From Caballeronia cordobensis (GTDB lineage: Bacteria > Pseudomonadota > Gammaproteobacteria > Burkholderiales > Burkholderiaceae): DNA of 64,000 nt. Location: NCBI RefSeq assembly GCF_001544575.2, contig NZ_FCNY02000024.1, forward strand, positions 43,029 to 107,028, in the 5' to 3' direction. The notes under the pieces were generated by a model. The model was not told the origin of the DNA. It ran no database searches and saw only the letters and a list, made by a program, of their open reading frames with translations. A program made the translations under genes and the position numbers. Below, one piece after another: positions 33,390 through 42,089 of this stretch (the first letter of the stretch is position 1; each line of letters starts with the position of its first letter).

Positions 33390-36248
33390 TTACTTCGCGA
33401 TGGTCTGCGCGCCCTTCAGGCGGCCGAACGCGCCTTCCACGAGCGCCTTTTGCTGCTCGTAGTGCTTCGCGTAGTAGCCGACCGCAGGCGACGCCGAAGC
33501 CGGACGGCCGCTATAGGCCAGCTTCATGCCCTCGCGCATGCCTTCGCGCAGATGGTGCTCGATGTAGAACCAGGCGCCCTGGTTCTGCGGCTCGTCCTGC
33601 ACCCACACGACTTCGGTTGCGTTCTCGTACTTCTTGAGCTCCGCGTCGAACTGCTTGTGCGCGAACGGATACAGCTGCTCGATACGCACGATGGCGACAT
33701 CGTTGCTCTTCGCTTCGCGGCGATGCGCGACGAGGTCGTAGTACACGCGGCCCGAGCACGCGACCACGCGCTTGACCTTCTTCGCTTCGATGGCTTCGTC
33801 GACTTCGCCGATGACCGGCTGGAACGAACCCTTCGCCAGTTCCGACAGATCCGACACGGCTTCCTTGTGACGCAGCAGCGACTTCGGCGTGGCGATGATG
33901 AGCGGCTTGCGGAACAGGCGGATCATCTGACGGCGCAGCAGATGGAAGATCTGCGCCGGCGTGGTCGGCTGAACCACTTGCATGTTGTGATCCGCGCACA
34001 GTTGCAGAAAACGCTCGATACGCGCCGACGAGTGCTCCGGACCCTGGCCTTCGTAGCCGTGCGGCAGCATCATCGTGAGGCCGGAGACGCGGCCCCACTT
34101 CACTTCGCCCGACGAGATGAACTGGTCGATCACGACCTGCGCGCCGTTCACGAAGTCGCCGAACTGCGCTTCCCACGCGACGAACGTGTTCGGCTCGGCC
34201 GTCGAATAGCCGTACTCGAAACCGAGCACCGCTTCTTCGGACAGCACGGAGTCGATGACCGTGAACTTGGCCTGACCTTCCGCAATGTTTTGCAGCGGAA
34301 TGTACGTGCCGTCGTTCCAGCGCTCGCGGTTCTGGTCGTGCAGCACCGCGTGACGGTGCGTGAACGTGCCGCGGCCCGAATCCTGACCGGTCAGGCGCAC
34401 GGCGTAACCCGACGCCACCAGCGACGCGAACGCGAGATGCTCGCCCATGCCCCAGTCGAGCTTGGCTTCGCCCAGACCCATTGCGCGGCGGTCGTTGATG
34501 ACGCGCTCGACCAGCGGGTGAACCTTGAAGTTCTCGGGAATCGTCGTGATGCGCTCGGCCAGACGCTTCAGTTCTGCGAGCGGGACAGCGGTATCCGCGG
34601 CATCGGTCCACTTGCGGTTCAGGAACGGCACCCAGTCGACCGCGTACTTGCTCTTGTAGTTCGAGAGCACCGGATCGACCGTGTGATGGCCTTCGTCCAT
34701 CGCCTGGCGATATTCCTTGATGAACGTGTCCGCGTCTTCGGCCGTGATCACGCCTTGCTGCACGAGCTTTTCGGCGTAGACCGCGCGCGTGCCCGGGTGC
34801 TTGGCGATGGTCTTGTACATCAGCGGCTGCGTGACCGCCGGCGTGTCCTGCTCGTTGTGGCCCAGCTTGCGGAAGCAGATGATGTCGACGACCACGTCCT
34901 TGTGGAACTTCATGCGGAAGTCGATCGCCAGTTGCGTCGCGAGCACGACGGCTTCGGGATCGTCGCCGTTGACGTGCAGCACCGGCGCCTCGATCATCTT
35001 GACGACGTCCGAGCAATACAGCGTCGAGCGCGCATCGCGCGGGTCCGACGTGGTGAAGCCGATCTGGTTGTTGATGACGATATGCAGCGTGCCGTGCGTG
35101 CCGTAACCGCGCGTCTGCGCGAGGTTCAGCGTTTCCATCACGACGCCCTGACCCGCGAAGGCCGCGTCGCCGTGCACTTGCACCGGCAGCACTTGCAGGC
35201 CTTCCTCGTCGCCGCGGCGGTCCATACGCGCCTTCGCCGAGCCTTCGACCACCGGATTCACGATTTCCAGGTGCGACGGGTTGAACGCGAGCGACAGGTG
35301 AACCGGGCCGCCTTCGGTCGCGACGTCCGACGAGAAGCCCTTGTGGTACTTCACGTCGCCGGCCGGCAGGTCATCGACGTGCTTGCCTTCGAATTCGGCG
35401 AAGAGGTCCGCCGGCATCTTGCCGAGCGTGTTGACCAGCACGTTCAGACGGCCGCGGTGCGCCATGCCGATGACGATTTCCTGCACGCCGTTCTTGCCCG
35501 CGTGACGCACGACTTCGTCCATCGACGCGATGAAGCTCTCGCCGCCTTCCAGCGAGAAGCGCTTCTGGCCGACGTACTTGGTATGCAGGAAACGTTCGAG
35601 GCCTTCGGAAGCCGTCAGACGGTTCAGGATGTGCTTCTTCTTCTCGTTCGAGAAGTTCGGCGTCGAGCGGATCGACTCCAGCTTCTCCTGCCACCAGCGC
35701 TTCTGCTCCGGGTCGCTGATGTACATGAATTCAGCGCCGATCGTGCCGCAGTAGGTGTCGCGCAGCGCCTTGACGATGTCGCGCAGCGACGCCTGCTCGA
35801 AGCCGAAGTACAGGTTGGTCGAGTTGAACACCTGGTCCATGTCGGCTTCGGTGAAGTCGTAGAAACCGGGTTCGAGCTCGGGAATGGCGGGACGCTCGCG
35901 GCGCTTCAATGGGTCCAGATTGGCCCATTGCGTGCCCATGAAGCGATACGCGCCGATGAGGGATTGAACGTGGACTTGCTTGCGCGCGGTCGTGAGATCG
36001 CCGGTGCCTTCGCGGGGAATGAAGGCATTCGCCTTCGCGCGCTGGGCGAAGGATTCGACGATGGGGCCGTGAGCCACGTCGTTGTGCGCCGTGCCGTCGG
36101 AGGCAGGCACGTTCTGCAACGCGTCGAAGTAGGCGCGCCAGGTCTCGGGCACTGACGCAGGATTATCGAGATATTGCTCGTACAACTCTTCGACGTACGG
36201 AGCATTACCGCCGAACAGATAAGAGTTCGACTGGAATTGCTTCATCAT
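33390..36248 (-). CDS. odhA: 2-oxoglutarate dehydrogenase E1
   Basis: 952 residues, the usual E1 length. Thiamine-diphosphate-dependent decarboxylase of the TCA cycle. The N-terminal segment (about 5-45, SNSYLFGGNAPYVEELYEQY) binds the complex. The core has GMAHRGRLNVLVN (about 260), VHGDAAFAGQGVV for the diphosphate and Mg site, and GRGTFTHRHAVLHDQ. Two adjacent ATG codons (36248, 36245) with AAAGGTGAG upstream mark the start. First gene of odhA-odhB-lpdA-zapE. A palindrome lies 155 bases upstream. Confidence 0.97.
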   Translation of the reverse strand: MMKQFQSNSYLFGGNAPYVEELYEQYLDNPASVPETWRAYFDALQNVPASDGTAHNDVAHGPIVESFAQRAKANAFIPREGTGDLTTARKQVHVQSLIGAYRFMGTQWANLDPLKRRERPAIPELEPGFYDFTEADMDQVFNSTNLYFGFEQASLRDIVKALRDTYCGTIGAEFMYISDPEQKRWWQEKLESIRSTPNFSNEKKKHILNRLTASEGLERFLHTKYVGQKRFSLEGGESFIASMDEVVRHAGKNGVQEIVIGMAHRGRLNVLVNTLGKMPADLFAEFEGKHVDDLPAGDVKYHKGFSSDVATEGGPVHLSLAFNPSHLEIVNPVVEGSAKARMDRRGDEEGLQVLPVQVHGDAAFAGQGVVMETLNLAQTRGYGTHGTLHIVINNQIGFTTSDPRDARSTLYCSDVVKMIEAPVLHVNGDDPEAVVLATQLAIDFRMKFHKDVVVDIICFRKLGHNEQDTPAVTQPLMYKTIAKHPGTRAVYAEKLVQQGVITAEDADTFIKEYRQAMDEGHHTVDPVLSNYKSKYAVDWVPFLNRKWTDAADTAVPLAELKRLAERITTIPENFKVHPLVERVINDRRAMGLGEAKLDWGMGEHLAFASLVASGYAVRLTGQDSGRGTFTHRHAVLHDQNRERWNDGTYIPLQNIAEGQAKFTVIDSVLSEEAVLGFEYGYSTAEPNTFVAWEAQFGDFVNGAQVVIDQFISSGEVKWGRVSGLTMMLPHGYEGQGPEHSSARIERFLQLCADHNMQVVQPTTPAQIFHLLRRQMIRLFRKPLIIATPKSLLRHKEAVSDLSELAKGSFQPVIGEVDEAIEAKKVKRVVACSGRVYYDLVAHRREAKSNDVAIVRIEQLYPFAHKQFDAELKKYENATEVVWVQDEPQNQGAWFYIEHHLREGMREGMKLAYSGRPASASPAVGYYAKHYEQQKALVEGAFGRLKGAQTIAK

Positions 36249-36402
36249 TTTACGCTCACCTTTCTTCGAGTTTCTCGAGGAAGTGCGGGTTACGAAACCT
36301 TCCGCGCCACGGCCTGACCGTTTAGCGGATTGCGCGAATCAAGTCTGCTTGGAAGGACCTAAAAAGCGACAGCTAATCTGCGAAGCATAGCACAGAACCA
36401 AT

Positions 36403-36414
36403 GGTCATATGACC
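36403..36414. promoter_or_regulatory. Palindromic operator candidate upstream of odhA
   Basis: GGTCATATGACC is a perfect 12-base palindrome, 155 bases before the odhA start, in the region that must hold the odh promoter. Its form (TGGTC...GACC) resembles sites of FadR-type GntR regulators. Assignment to any factor is inference. Confidence 0.4.
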
Positions 36415-36502
36415 GAAGGTCGCATGTGCGCCCTGCCCGCATTCCTTCTGCAACGGGCATTTGCGGGCGTTTTCGGGATTAGCAAGAGGCGGCGGCGGAC
36501 AA

Positions 36503-36530
36503 ACAAAAGCCGCCCGAAGGCGGCTTTTGT
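36503..36530 (-). terminator. Terminator of typA
   Basis: ACAAAAGCCGCC pairs perfectly with GGCGGCTTTTGT around CGAA, giving T-rich sequence on both strands. It lies 18 bases after the typA stop codon. Confidence 0.85.
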
Positions 36531-36547
36531 GCACCGAAACGCGCGGC

Positions 36548-38374
36548 TTACTCGGCGTTGGCTTCGCGGCTCGCGCGGCGACGCTCGTGCTCTTTCAGAT
36601 GGCGCTTGCGCAGGCGAATGGACTGCGGCGTGACTTCCACGAGTTCGTCGTCGTCGATGAACTCGACCGCGTATTCCAGCGAGAGCTGGATCGGCGGCAC
36701 GAGGCGCACGGCTTCGTCGGTGCCCGAGGCGCGCACGTTGGTCAGTTGCTTGCCCTTGATCGGATTCACGACGAGGTCGTTGTCGCGGCTGTGAATGCCG
36801 ATGATCATGCCTTCATAGAGCGCATCGCCCGGCGACACGAACATGCGGCCGCGATCCTGCAGCTTCCACAGCGCGTAGGCAACCGCCGCGCCGTCGTCCT
36901 GCGAGATCAGCACGCCGTTGCGGCGCTCGCCGACCGAGCCTTCCTTCACCGGCGCGTACGAGTCGAACGTGTGGCTCATCAGGCCCGTGCCGCGCGTGAG
37001 CGTGAGGAATTCGCTCTGGAAGCCGATCAGGCCACGCGCCGAAATCTTGTACTCGAGGCGCGTGCGGCCACGGCCATCGGAGGTCATGTCGAGCATTTCG
37101 CCCTTGCGGCGGCCGAGCTCTTCCATCACGCCGCCCTGATGCTGGTCTTCGATATCGACGGTCAGGTTTTCATACGGCTCGCACTTCACGCCGTCGATTT
37201 CCTGCAGCACCACGCGCGGACGCGACACCGCGAGCTCGTAACCTTCACGGCGCATGTTCTCGACGAGAATCGTCAGATGCAGTTCGCCCCGGCCCGACAC
37301 TTCGAACGTGGTTTCGTCGCCGGTGTCTTTCACACGCAGCGCGACGTTGTGATTCAGTTCCTTCGTGAGACGGTCGCGAATCTGGCGGCTCGTCACGAAC
37401 TTGCCTTCCTTGCCCGCGAGCGGCGACGAGTTCACGAGGAAGTTCATCGTGAGCGTCGGTTCGTCGACGGTGATCATGGGCAGCGCTTCGGGATTGTCCG
37501 GCGAGCAGATGGTCACGCCGATGCCGATTTCCTCGATGCCGTTGATCAGCACGATATCGCCCGCCTGCGCTTCCTCGACCTGAACGCGCTCGAGGCCGTG
37601 GAACGACAGCACCTGATTGATCTTGCGGTTGATGATCGCGCCGTCCGGACCCGAACGCACGGCAACCTGCATGCCGGGGCGGATACGGCCGCGCGCCACG
37701 CGGCCCACGCCGATACGGCCGACATACGAGTTGTAGTCGAGCGACGTGATCTGCAACTGCAGCGGACCGTCCGGATCGGCCGGGCGCACCGGCACGTGCT
37801 CGAGAATCGCTTCGAACAGCGGACGCATGGTGCCATCACGCACGTCCGGATTCAGGCCGGCAAAGCCGTTCAGGCCCGATGCATAGACGATCGGGAAATC
37901 GAGCTGCTCTTCGGTCGCGCCGAGCTTGTCGAAGAGATCGAACGTCTGGTTGATCACCCAGTCGATGCGCGCGCCCGGACGATCCACCTTGTTGACGACG
38001 ACGATCGGCTTCAGGCCGAGCGCGAGCGCCTTCTTCGTGACGAAGCGCGTTTGCGGCATCGGGCCTTCGACGGCGTCGACGAGCAGCAGCACGGAATCGA
38101 CCATCGACAGCACGCGCTCCACTTCACCGCCGAAGTCCGCGTGTCCGGGCGTATCGACGATATTGATGTGCGTGCCTTCGTATTCGACGGCGCAGTTCTT
38201 CGCCAGAATCGTGATGCCGCGTTCCTTTTCGATGTCGTTCGAGTCCATGACCCGCTCGGCGACCTGTTGATTTTCCCGGAACGTGCCCGACTGGCGGAGC
38301 AACTGGTCGACGAGCGTGGTCTTGCCGTGGTCGACGTGGGCAATGATGGCGATATTGCGGAGGGCGCGAGTCAT
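36548..38374 (-). CDS. typA: Ribosome-associated GTPase TypA/BipA
   Basis: 608 residues, the family length. A translational GTPase that assists 50S assembly and stress adaptation. G1 is IAHVDHGKTTLVDQLL near the start; G3 DTPGHADFGGEV; G4 VVNKVDRPGARIDW. Elongation-factor domains 2 and 3 and the BipA-specific C-terminal domain follow, with LTRGTGLMSHTFDSY. It is a single gene between the odh operon and the divergent MarR gene, ending at a strong terminator. Confidence 0.97.
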   Translation of the reverse strand: MTRALRNIAIIAHVDHGKTTLVDQLLRQSGTFRENQQVAERVMDSNDIEKERGITILAKNCAVEYEGTHINIVDTPGHADFGGEVERVLSMVDSVLLLVDAVEGPMPQTRFVTKKALALGLKPIVVVNKVDRPGARIDWVINQTFDLFDKLGATEEQLDFPIVYASGLNGFAGLNPDVRDGTMRPLFEAILEHVPVRPADPDGPLQLQITSLDYNSYVGRIGVGRVARGRIRPGMQVAVRSGPDGAIINRKINQVLSFHGLERVQVEEAQAGDIVLINGIEEIGIGVTICSPDNPEALPMITVDEPTLTMNFLVNSSPLAGKEGKFVTSRQIRDRLTKELNHNVALRVKDTGDETTFEVSGRGELHLTILVENMRREGYELAVSRPRVVLQEIDGVKCEPYENLTVDIEDQHQGGVMEELGRRKGEMLDMTSDGRGRTRLEYKISARGLIGFQSEFLTLTRGTGLMSHTFDSYAPVKEGSVGERRNGVLISQDDGAAVAYALWKLQDRGRMFVSPGDALYEGMIIGIHSRDNDLVVNPIKGKQLTNVRASGTDEAVRLVPPIQLSLEYAVEFIDDDELVEVTPQSIRLRKRHLKEHERRRASREANAE

Positions 38375-38614
38375 AGAAAGATGTCTTGGTTGTGCGCCGT
38401 CGGAGCGAGTCTCCTGAATGAGACTCCATGGCTCGGCAAGCCCCTCTCGATAGCGTCATGCAAGCATGACAAAACGGGCCCGGCGCGGTGAGAACCGTAA
38501 ATTATAGCACGCACGAATGACGGTTCCTCGCAATAGGACGCAACCCGCAAAATCCGCCCGCCCTGCATGCGATCGCGGTATCCACGGGATTGTTAAGCGT
38601 TTTCATAAATACTC

Positions 38615-38644
38615 TTGCCGTTTTCGATACGCGGCGACTATAAT
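38615..38644 (+). promoter_or_regulatory. Promoter of the MarR-efflux operon
   Basis: TTGCCG at 38615-38620 and a perfect TATAAT at 38639-38644, with an 18-base spacer. The MarR start codon lies 39 bases after the -10 box. Confidence 0.65.
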
Positions 38645-38650
38645 GCTGCC

Positions 38651-38660
38651 TAGTCAACTA
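38651..38660. promoter_or_regulatory. MarR-type operator candidate
   Basis: TAGTCAACTA, a TAGT-NN-ACTA inverted repeat, lies at about +1 of the predicted transcript, between the -10 box and the start codon. Such a position would allow autorepression by the MarR protein. Confidence 0.4.
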
Positions 38661-38682
38661 TTGCATCCGCACCGTTATTTCG

Positions 38683-39189
38683 ATGAGCGACACCCCGAAA
38701 TCCTCGGCGATCGGCGATTACGTGCTTGCTGAAAGCGTCGGCTATCTGATCGGCCGAGTACGCTCGACCATGTGGAACATGGTCACGCAGCATACGTCGT
38801 CGGAGCTTGGCATCACCGGCACACAGGCAAGCATCGTCTTCATGCTGGCCGTCGGCAAGTGCTGGACAGCGGCGGATATCGCGCGCGAATACGGCATCGA
38901 CGCCAGCGCGGTGACGCGCCTGATCGACCGGCTCGAAAAGCGCGGCCTGCTCTCGCGCGTGCGCAGCGAGGAAGACCGGCGCGTCGTGCGCCTCGCGCTC
39001 ACCGACGAAGGCCAGGCGACCGCCGAAAAGATTCCCGCCATCTTCGCGCGCGTGCTCGATCATCTGCTCCTGGGCTTCACGCCCGAGGAAGTCGGCTTCC
39101 TCAAGAGCATGATGAGGCGAATCCTCGCGAATTCATGCGATCCGTCCGTCGCATCGCTGGTGAGCGGAAACGATAAGCCTGGTACGTAA
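38683..39189 (+). CDS. MarR family transcriptional regulator of an efflux pump
   Basis: 168 residues. The winged helix (about 60-125) has SELGITGTQASIVFMLA, WTAADIAREYGIDASAVTRL (recognition helix), LEKRGLLSRVRSEEDRRVVR (the DxR wing) and LTDEGQATAE, all MarR hallmarks. It heads an operon with an outer-membrane factor, a periplasmic adaptor and a DHA2 transporter. It most likely represses that pump until a phenolic or antibiotic ligand binds. Confidence 0.92.
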   Translation: MSDTPKSSAIGDYVLAESVGYLIGRVRSTMWNMVTQHTSSELGITGTQASIVFMLAVGKCWTAADIAREYGIDASAVTRLIDRLEKRGLLSRVRSEEDRRVVRLALTDEGQATAEKIPAIFARVLDHLLLGFTPEEVGFLKSMMRRILANSCDPSVASLVSGNDKPGT

Positions 39190-39273
39190 TTGCGGCGTCA
39201 AGCAAATCGTCGGCCCGAAGCCTACAAATTCATTGCAACGTCCACTTTTAACTCTCATCCCGAGAGACGAGAT

Positions 39274-40785
39274 ATGAACTTCATCTCCCAGTCCGCGCAA
39301 CGCTCGCGAAGCCGTGTGAAAAGCGCCGCGGCCGCGGTCGTCACGGCGTTCGCCATCGCCGGCTGCGCGAACTACGCGGGCATTTCGAGCGACAAGCAGA
39401 TCGCGTCGGCGGACCATTTCGAAGCCGCGCAAAGCGTGCCCGGACAAGGCGGTCAGTGGCCGACGCTCGACTGGGCAAAGCAGTTCGGCGACCCGCAGTT
39501 GCCGCAACTCATCGACGAGGCGCTCGCGGACAGCCCGAGCATCGCGCAGGCGCAGGCGCGCATCGCGAAGGCGTCGTCGTATATCGAAAGCTCGCGCTCG
39601 GCGCTGTATCCGAAAGTCACCGGCTCGTATTCGTGGACGCGCGAGTTGTACTCCGCCAACGCCCTCTTCCCGCCGCCCTACGGCGGCACGTGGTTCAGCG
39701 AGAACAACGCGCTCGCGAGCGCGTCGTGGGAACTGGATCTCTGGGGCAAGAACCGTTCGCGCCTGAACATGGCGGTATCGCAGCAAAAGGCTGCCGAGGC
39801 CGACATGCAGCAGGCGCGCGTGACGCTCGCCGCGTCGGTGGCGCGCACCTACAACCAGCTCGCGCTGCTCTACGCGCTGCGCGATGTCGCCGCGCGCGAG
39901 ATCGCCAACCGGCAGGACGTGGGACGCATCACGGACGGGCGCGTCGCGGCCGGGCTCGACACCAACGTCGAGCGCCGCACGGCGGAAGGCAATGTCGCGA
40001 CGAGCCAGACCAATCTTTCCGAACTCGACGGCCAGATCGAAACCGTCCGCTATCAGCTCGCCGCGCTGCTCGGCAAAGGCCCGGACCGCGGCCTGCAGAT
40101 CGCCAAGCCGGTGATCGATCCCAAAGCGAACGTGACGCTGCCCGACAACGTGCCCGCCGATCTCGTCGCGCGCCGCCCGGATATCGTCGCCGCGCGCTGG
40201 CAGGTCGAGGCCGCGACGCACAACATCAAGGAAGCGAAGGCCGAGTTCTTCCCGGACGTCAATCTCGCCGCGGCCTTCGGTTTCGATGCGTTCGGCTGGA
40301 GCCGTTTCCTGCAGGCGAGCAGCCGGCAGATTCAGATGGGGCCCGCAATTCACCTGCCGATCTTCGACGCCGGCGCGTTGCGCGCGCAGTTGAAAGGCCG
40401 TTACGCCGATTTCGAAGGCGATGTCGCGAACTACAATCAGACGCTCATCAGCGCGCTGAACGATGTCGCGACCAACATTTCCGCGATCCGCGCGCTCGAC
40501 CGCCAGGCGGCCGACGCTCAACGCGCGCTCACGGCGGCGACGAGCGCCTACCAGCTCGCGGTGATCCGCTACAAGGCTGGTCTCTCGCCGCAGTTGCAGG
40601 TGCTCAATGCCGACGAAAACCGGCTCGCCAACGAGCAGACCGTGACGAACCTGCGCCTGAAACGCACCGACCTGCAGATCGCGCTGATCAAATCGCTCGG
40701 CGGCGGCTTCGACGCGACGAGCACGAATCTCGCGATCGACGGCAGCGGGCAGCCCCAGGCGTCGAATCAGGCCGCGCCGCAGTAA
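39274..40785 (+). CDS. Outer-membrane efflux lipoprotein, NodT/OprM type
   Basis: 503 residues from ATG 39274. The signal peptide ends at the lipobox AIAGC, so it is a lipidated TolC-like channel. The two outer-membrane-efflux repeats are visible: LPQLIDEALADSPSIAQAQA with SASWELDLWGKNRSRL, and later RRPDIVAARWQVEAAT with GPAIHLPIFDAGALRAQLKG. Long coiled-coil stretches occur in each repeat. It provides the outer-membrane duct for the downstream adaptor and inner-membrane transporter. An in-frame codon at 39190 would destroy the signal peptide and is rejected. Confidence 0.94.
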   Translation: MNFISQSAQRSRSRVKSAAAAVVTAFAIAGCANYAGISSDKQIASADHFEAAQSVPGQGGQWPTLDWAKQFGDPQLPQLIDEALADSPSIAQAQARIAKASSYIESSRSALYPKVTGSYSWTRELYSANALFPPPYGGTWFSENNALASASWELDLWGKNRSRLNMAVSQQKAAEADMQQARVTLAASVARTYNQLALLYALRDVAAREIANRQDVGRITDGRVAAGLDTNVERRTAEGNVATSQTNLSELDGQIETVRYQLAALLGKGPDRGLQIAKPVIDPKANVTLPDNVPADLVARRPDIVAARWQVEAATHNIKEAKAEFFPDVNLAAAFGFDAFGWSRFLQASSRQIQMGPAIHLPIFDAGALRAQLKGRYADFEGDVANYNQTLISALNDVATNISAIRALDRQAADAQRALTAATSAYQLAVIRYKAGLSPQLQVLNADENRLANEQTVTNLRLKRTDLQIALIKSLGGGFDATSTNLAIDGSGQPQASNQAAPQ

Positions 40786-40837
40786 GCGACACGCAAGAAC
40801 ACGCATCAAGACCAATACGGAATATTCGGAGTCTTTC

Positions 40838-42076
40838 ATGAGCGACCCTCAACAAACCGCAGCCGCGCCCGCGCCGAAGCAAAGCAACGGCAAACGCCGC
40901 CGGCTGATGACGCTGATCGTGCTCGTCATCATCATCGCCGCCGTCGCGTACGGGCTGTACTACTTCCTCGTTGCGCGCTTTCACGAATCCACCGACGACG
41001 CCTACGTGAACGGCAACGTCGTGCAGATCACGCCGCAGGTCGTCGGCACGGTGATCTCCGTGAACGCGGACGATACGCAAACCGTGAAGATCGGCGATCC
41101 GCTCGTCTCGCTCGATCCGGCCGACTCCAAGGTCGCGCTCGATCAGGCCGAGGCAAATCTCGCGCAGACCGTGCGTCAGGTGCGTACGTTCTTCGTCAAC
41201 AACAACCAGTACGAAGCGCAGATCGCGCTGCGCCGCTCGGATCTGTCGCGCGCGCAGGACGATCTGAAGCGCCGCATGCAGGTGGCGCAGACCGGCGCGG
41301 TCTCGCAGGAAGAAATCTCGCACGCCCGCGACGCGGTGCGCGGCGCGCAGGCCGCGCTCGACGCCGCCGAGCAGGAACTCGCGTCGAACCGCTCGCTGAC
41401 CGCGAACACGACGATCGCCGATCACCCGAACGTGCTCGCCGCCGCCGCCAAGGTGCGCGACTCGTATATCAACTTCGCGCGCAACACGCTGCCCGCGCCG
41501 GTGACGGGCTATGTCGCGAAACGCTCGGTGCAGGTCGGCCAGCGCGTGTCGCCCGGCAATCCGCTGATGGCGATCGTGCCGCTCAACGCCGTGTGGGTCG
41601 ATGCGAACTTCAAGGAAGTGCAGTTGAAGCACATGCGCATCGGCCAGCCGGTCGAACTGACCGCGGACCTGTACGGCTCGAGCGTCTTGTTCCACGGCAA
41701 GGTGATCGGCTTCTCGGCCGGCACGGGTTCGGCGTTCTCGCTCCTGCCCGCGCAGAACGCGACGGGCAACTGGATCAAGGTCGTGCAGCGCCTGCCGGTG
41801 CGTATCGAGCTCGATCCGAAGGAACTGGAGCAGCATCCGCTGCGCATCGGGCTGTCGATGAATGTCGACGTGACCATCAAGGACGAGCAAGGCGGCCAGC
41901 TTGGCAACGCGCAGAACACGGTCTATCAGACCAACGTGTTCGACAACTACGGCGCGCAGGCCGATCAGGAAATCGCGCGCATCATTCAGCAGAACGCGGG
42001 CACGGGCGCGGGAACGTCGTCGTCGGCCGCGCGCGGCAAGGCGACGAAATCCGCATCGGCCGCGAAGCTGATGTAA
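40838..42076 (+). CDS. EmrA-type periplasmic adaptor (membrane fusion protein)
   Basis: 412 residues. A single N-terminal membrane helix (about 25-47, LIVLVIIIAAVAYGLYYFLV) anchors it in the inner membrane. STDDAYVNGNVVQITPQVVG opens the split biotinyl-lipoyl domain. A long alpha-hairpin (about 100-205) follows, then VTGYVAKRSVQVGQRVSPG and the beta-barrel domain. It links the DHA2 transporter to the outer-membrane channel. GGAG lies upstream of its ATG; the gene is 52 bases after the channel gene and 13 bases before the transporter. Confidence 0.95.
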   Translation: MSDPQQTAAAPAPKQSNGKRRRLMTLIVLVIIIAAVAYGLYYFLVARFHESTDDAYVNGNVVQITPQVVGTVISVNADDTQTVKIGDPLVSLDPADSKVALDQAEANLAQTVRQVRTFFVNNNQYEAQIALRRSDLSRAQDDLKRRMQVAQTGAVSQEEISHARDAVRGAQAALDAAEQELASNRSLTANTTIADHPNVLAAAAKVRDSYINFARNTLPAPVTGYVAKRSVQVGQRVSPGNPLMAIVPLNAVWVDANFKEVQLKHMRIGQPVELTADLYGSSVLFHGKVIGFSAGTGSAFSLLPAQNATGNWIKVVQRLPVRIELDPKELEQHPLRIGLSMNVDVTIKDEQGGQLGNAQNTVYQTNVFDNYGAQADQEIARIIQQNAGTGAGTSSSAARGKATKSASAAKLM

Positions 42077-42089
42077 GCGGACTCGCCTC

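Noticed and set aside
29695..33462. Very long plus-strand open frame of 1255 codons
   Set aside because: It is antisense to zapE, lpdA and odhB. Its His/Arg/Asp-rich composition is the usual mirror of GC-rich genes, and no domain is recognisable.
33450..36155. 901-codon plus-strand frame
   Set aside because: Antisense shadow of odhA, whose minus-strand product is unmistakable.
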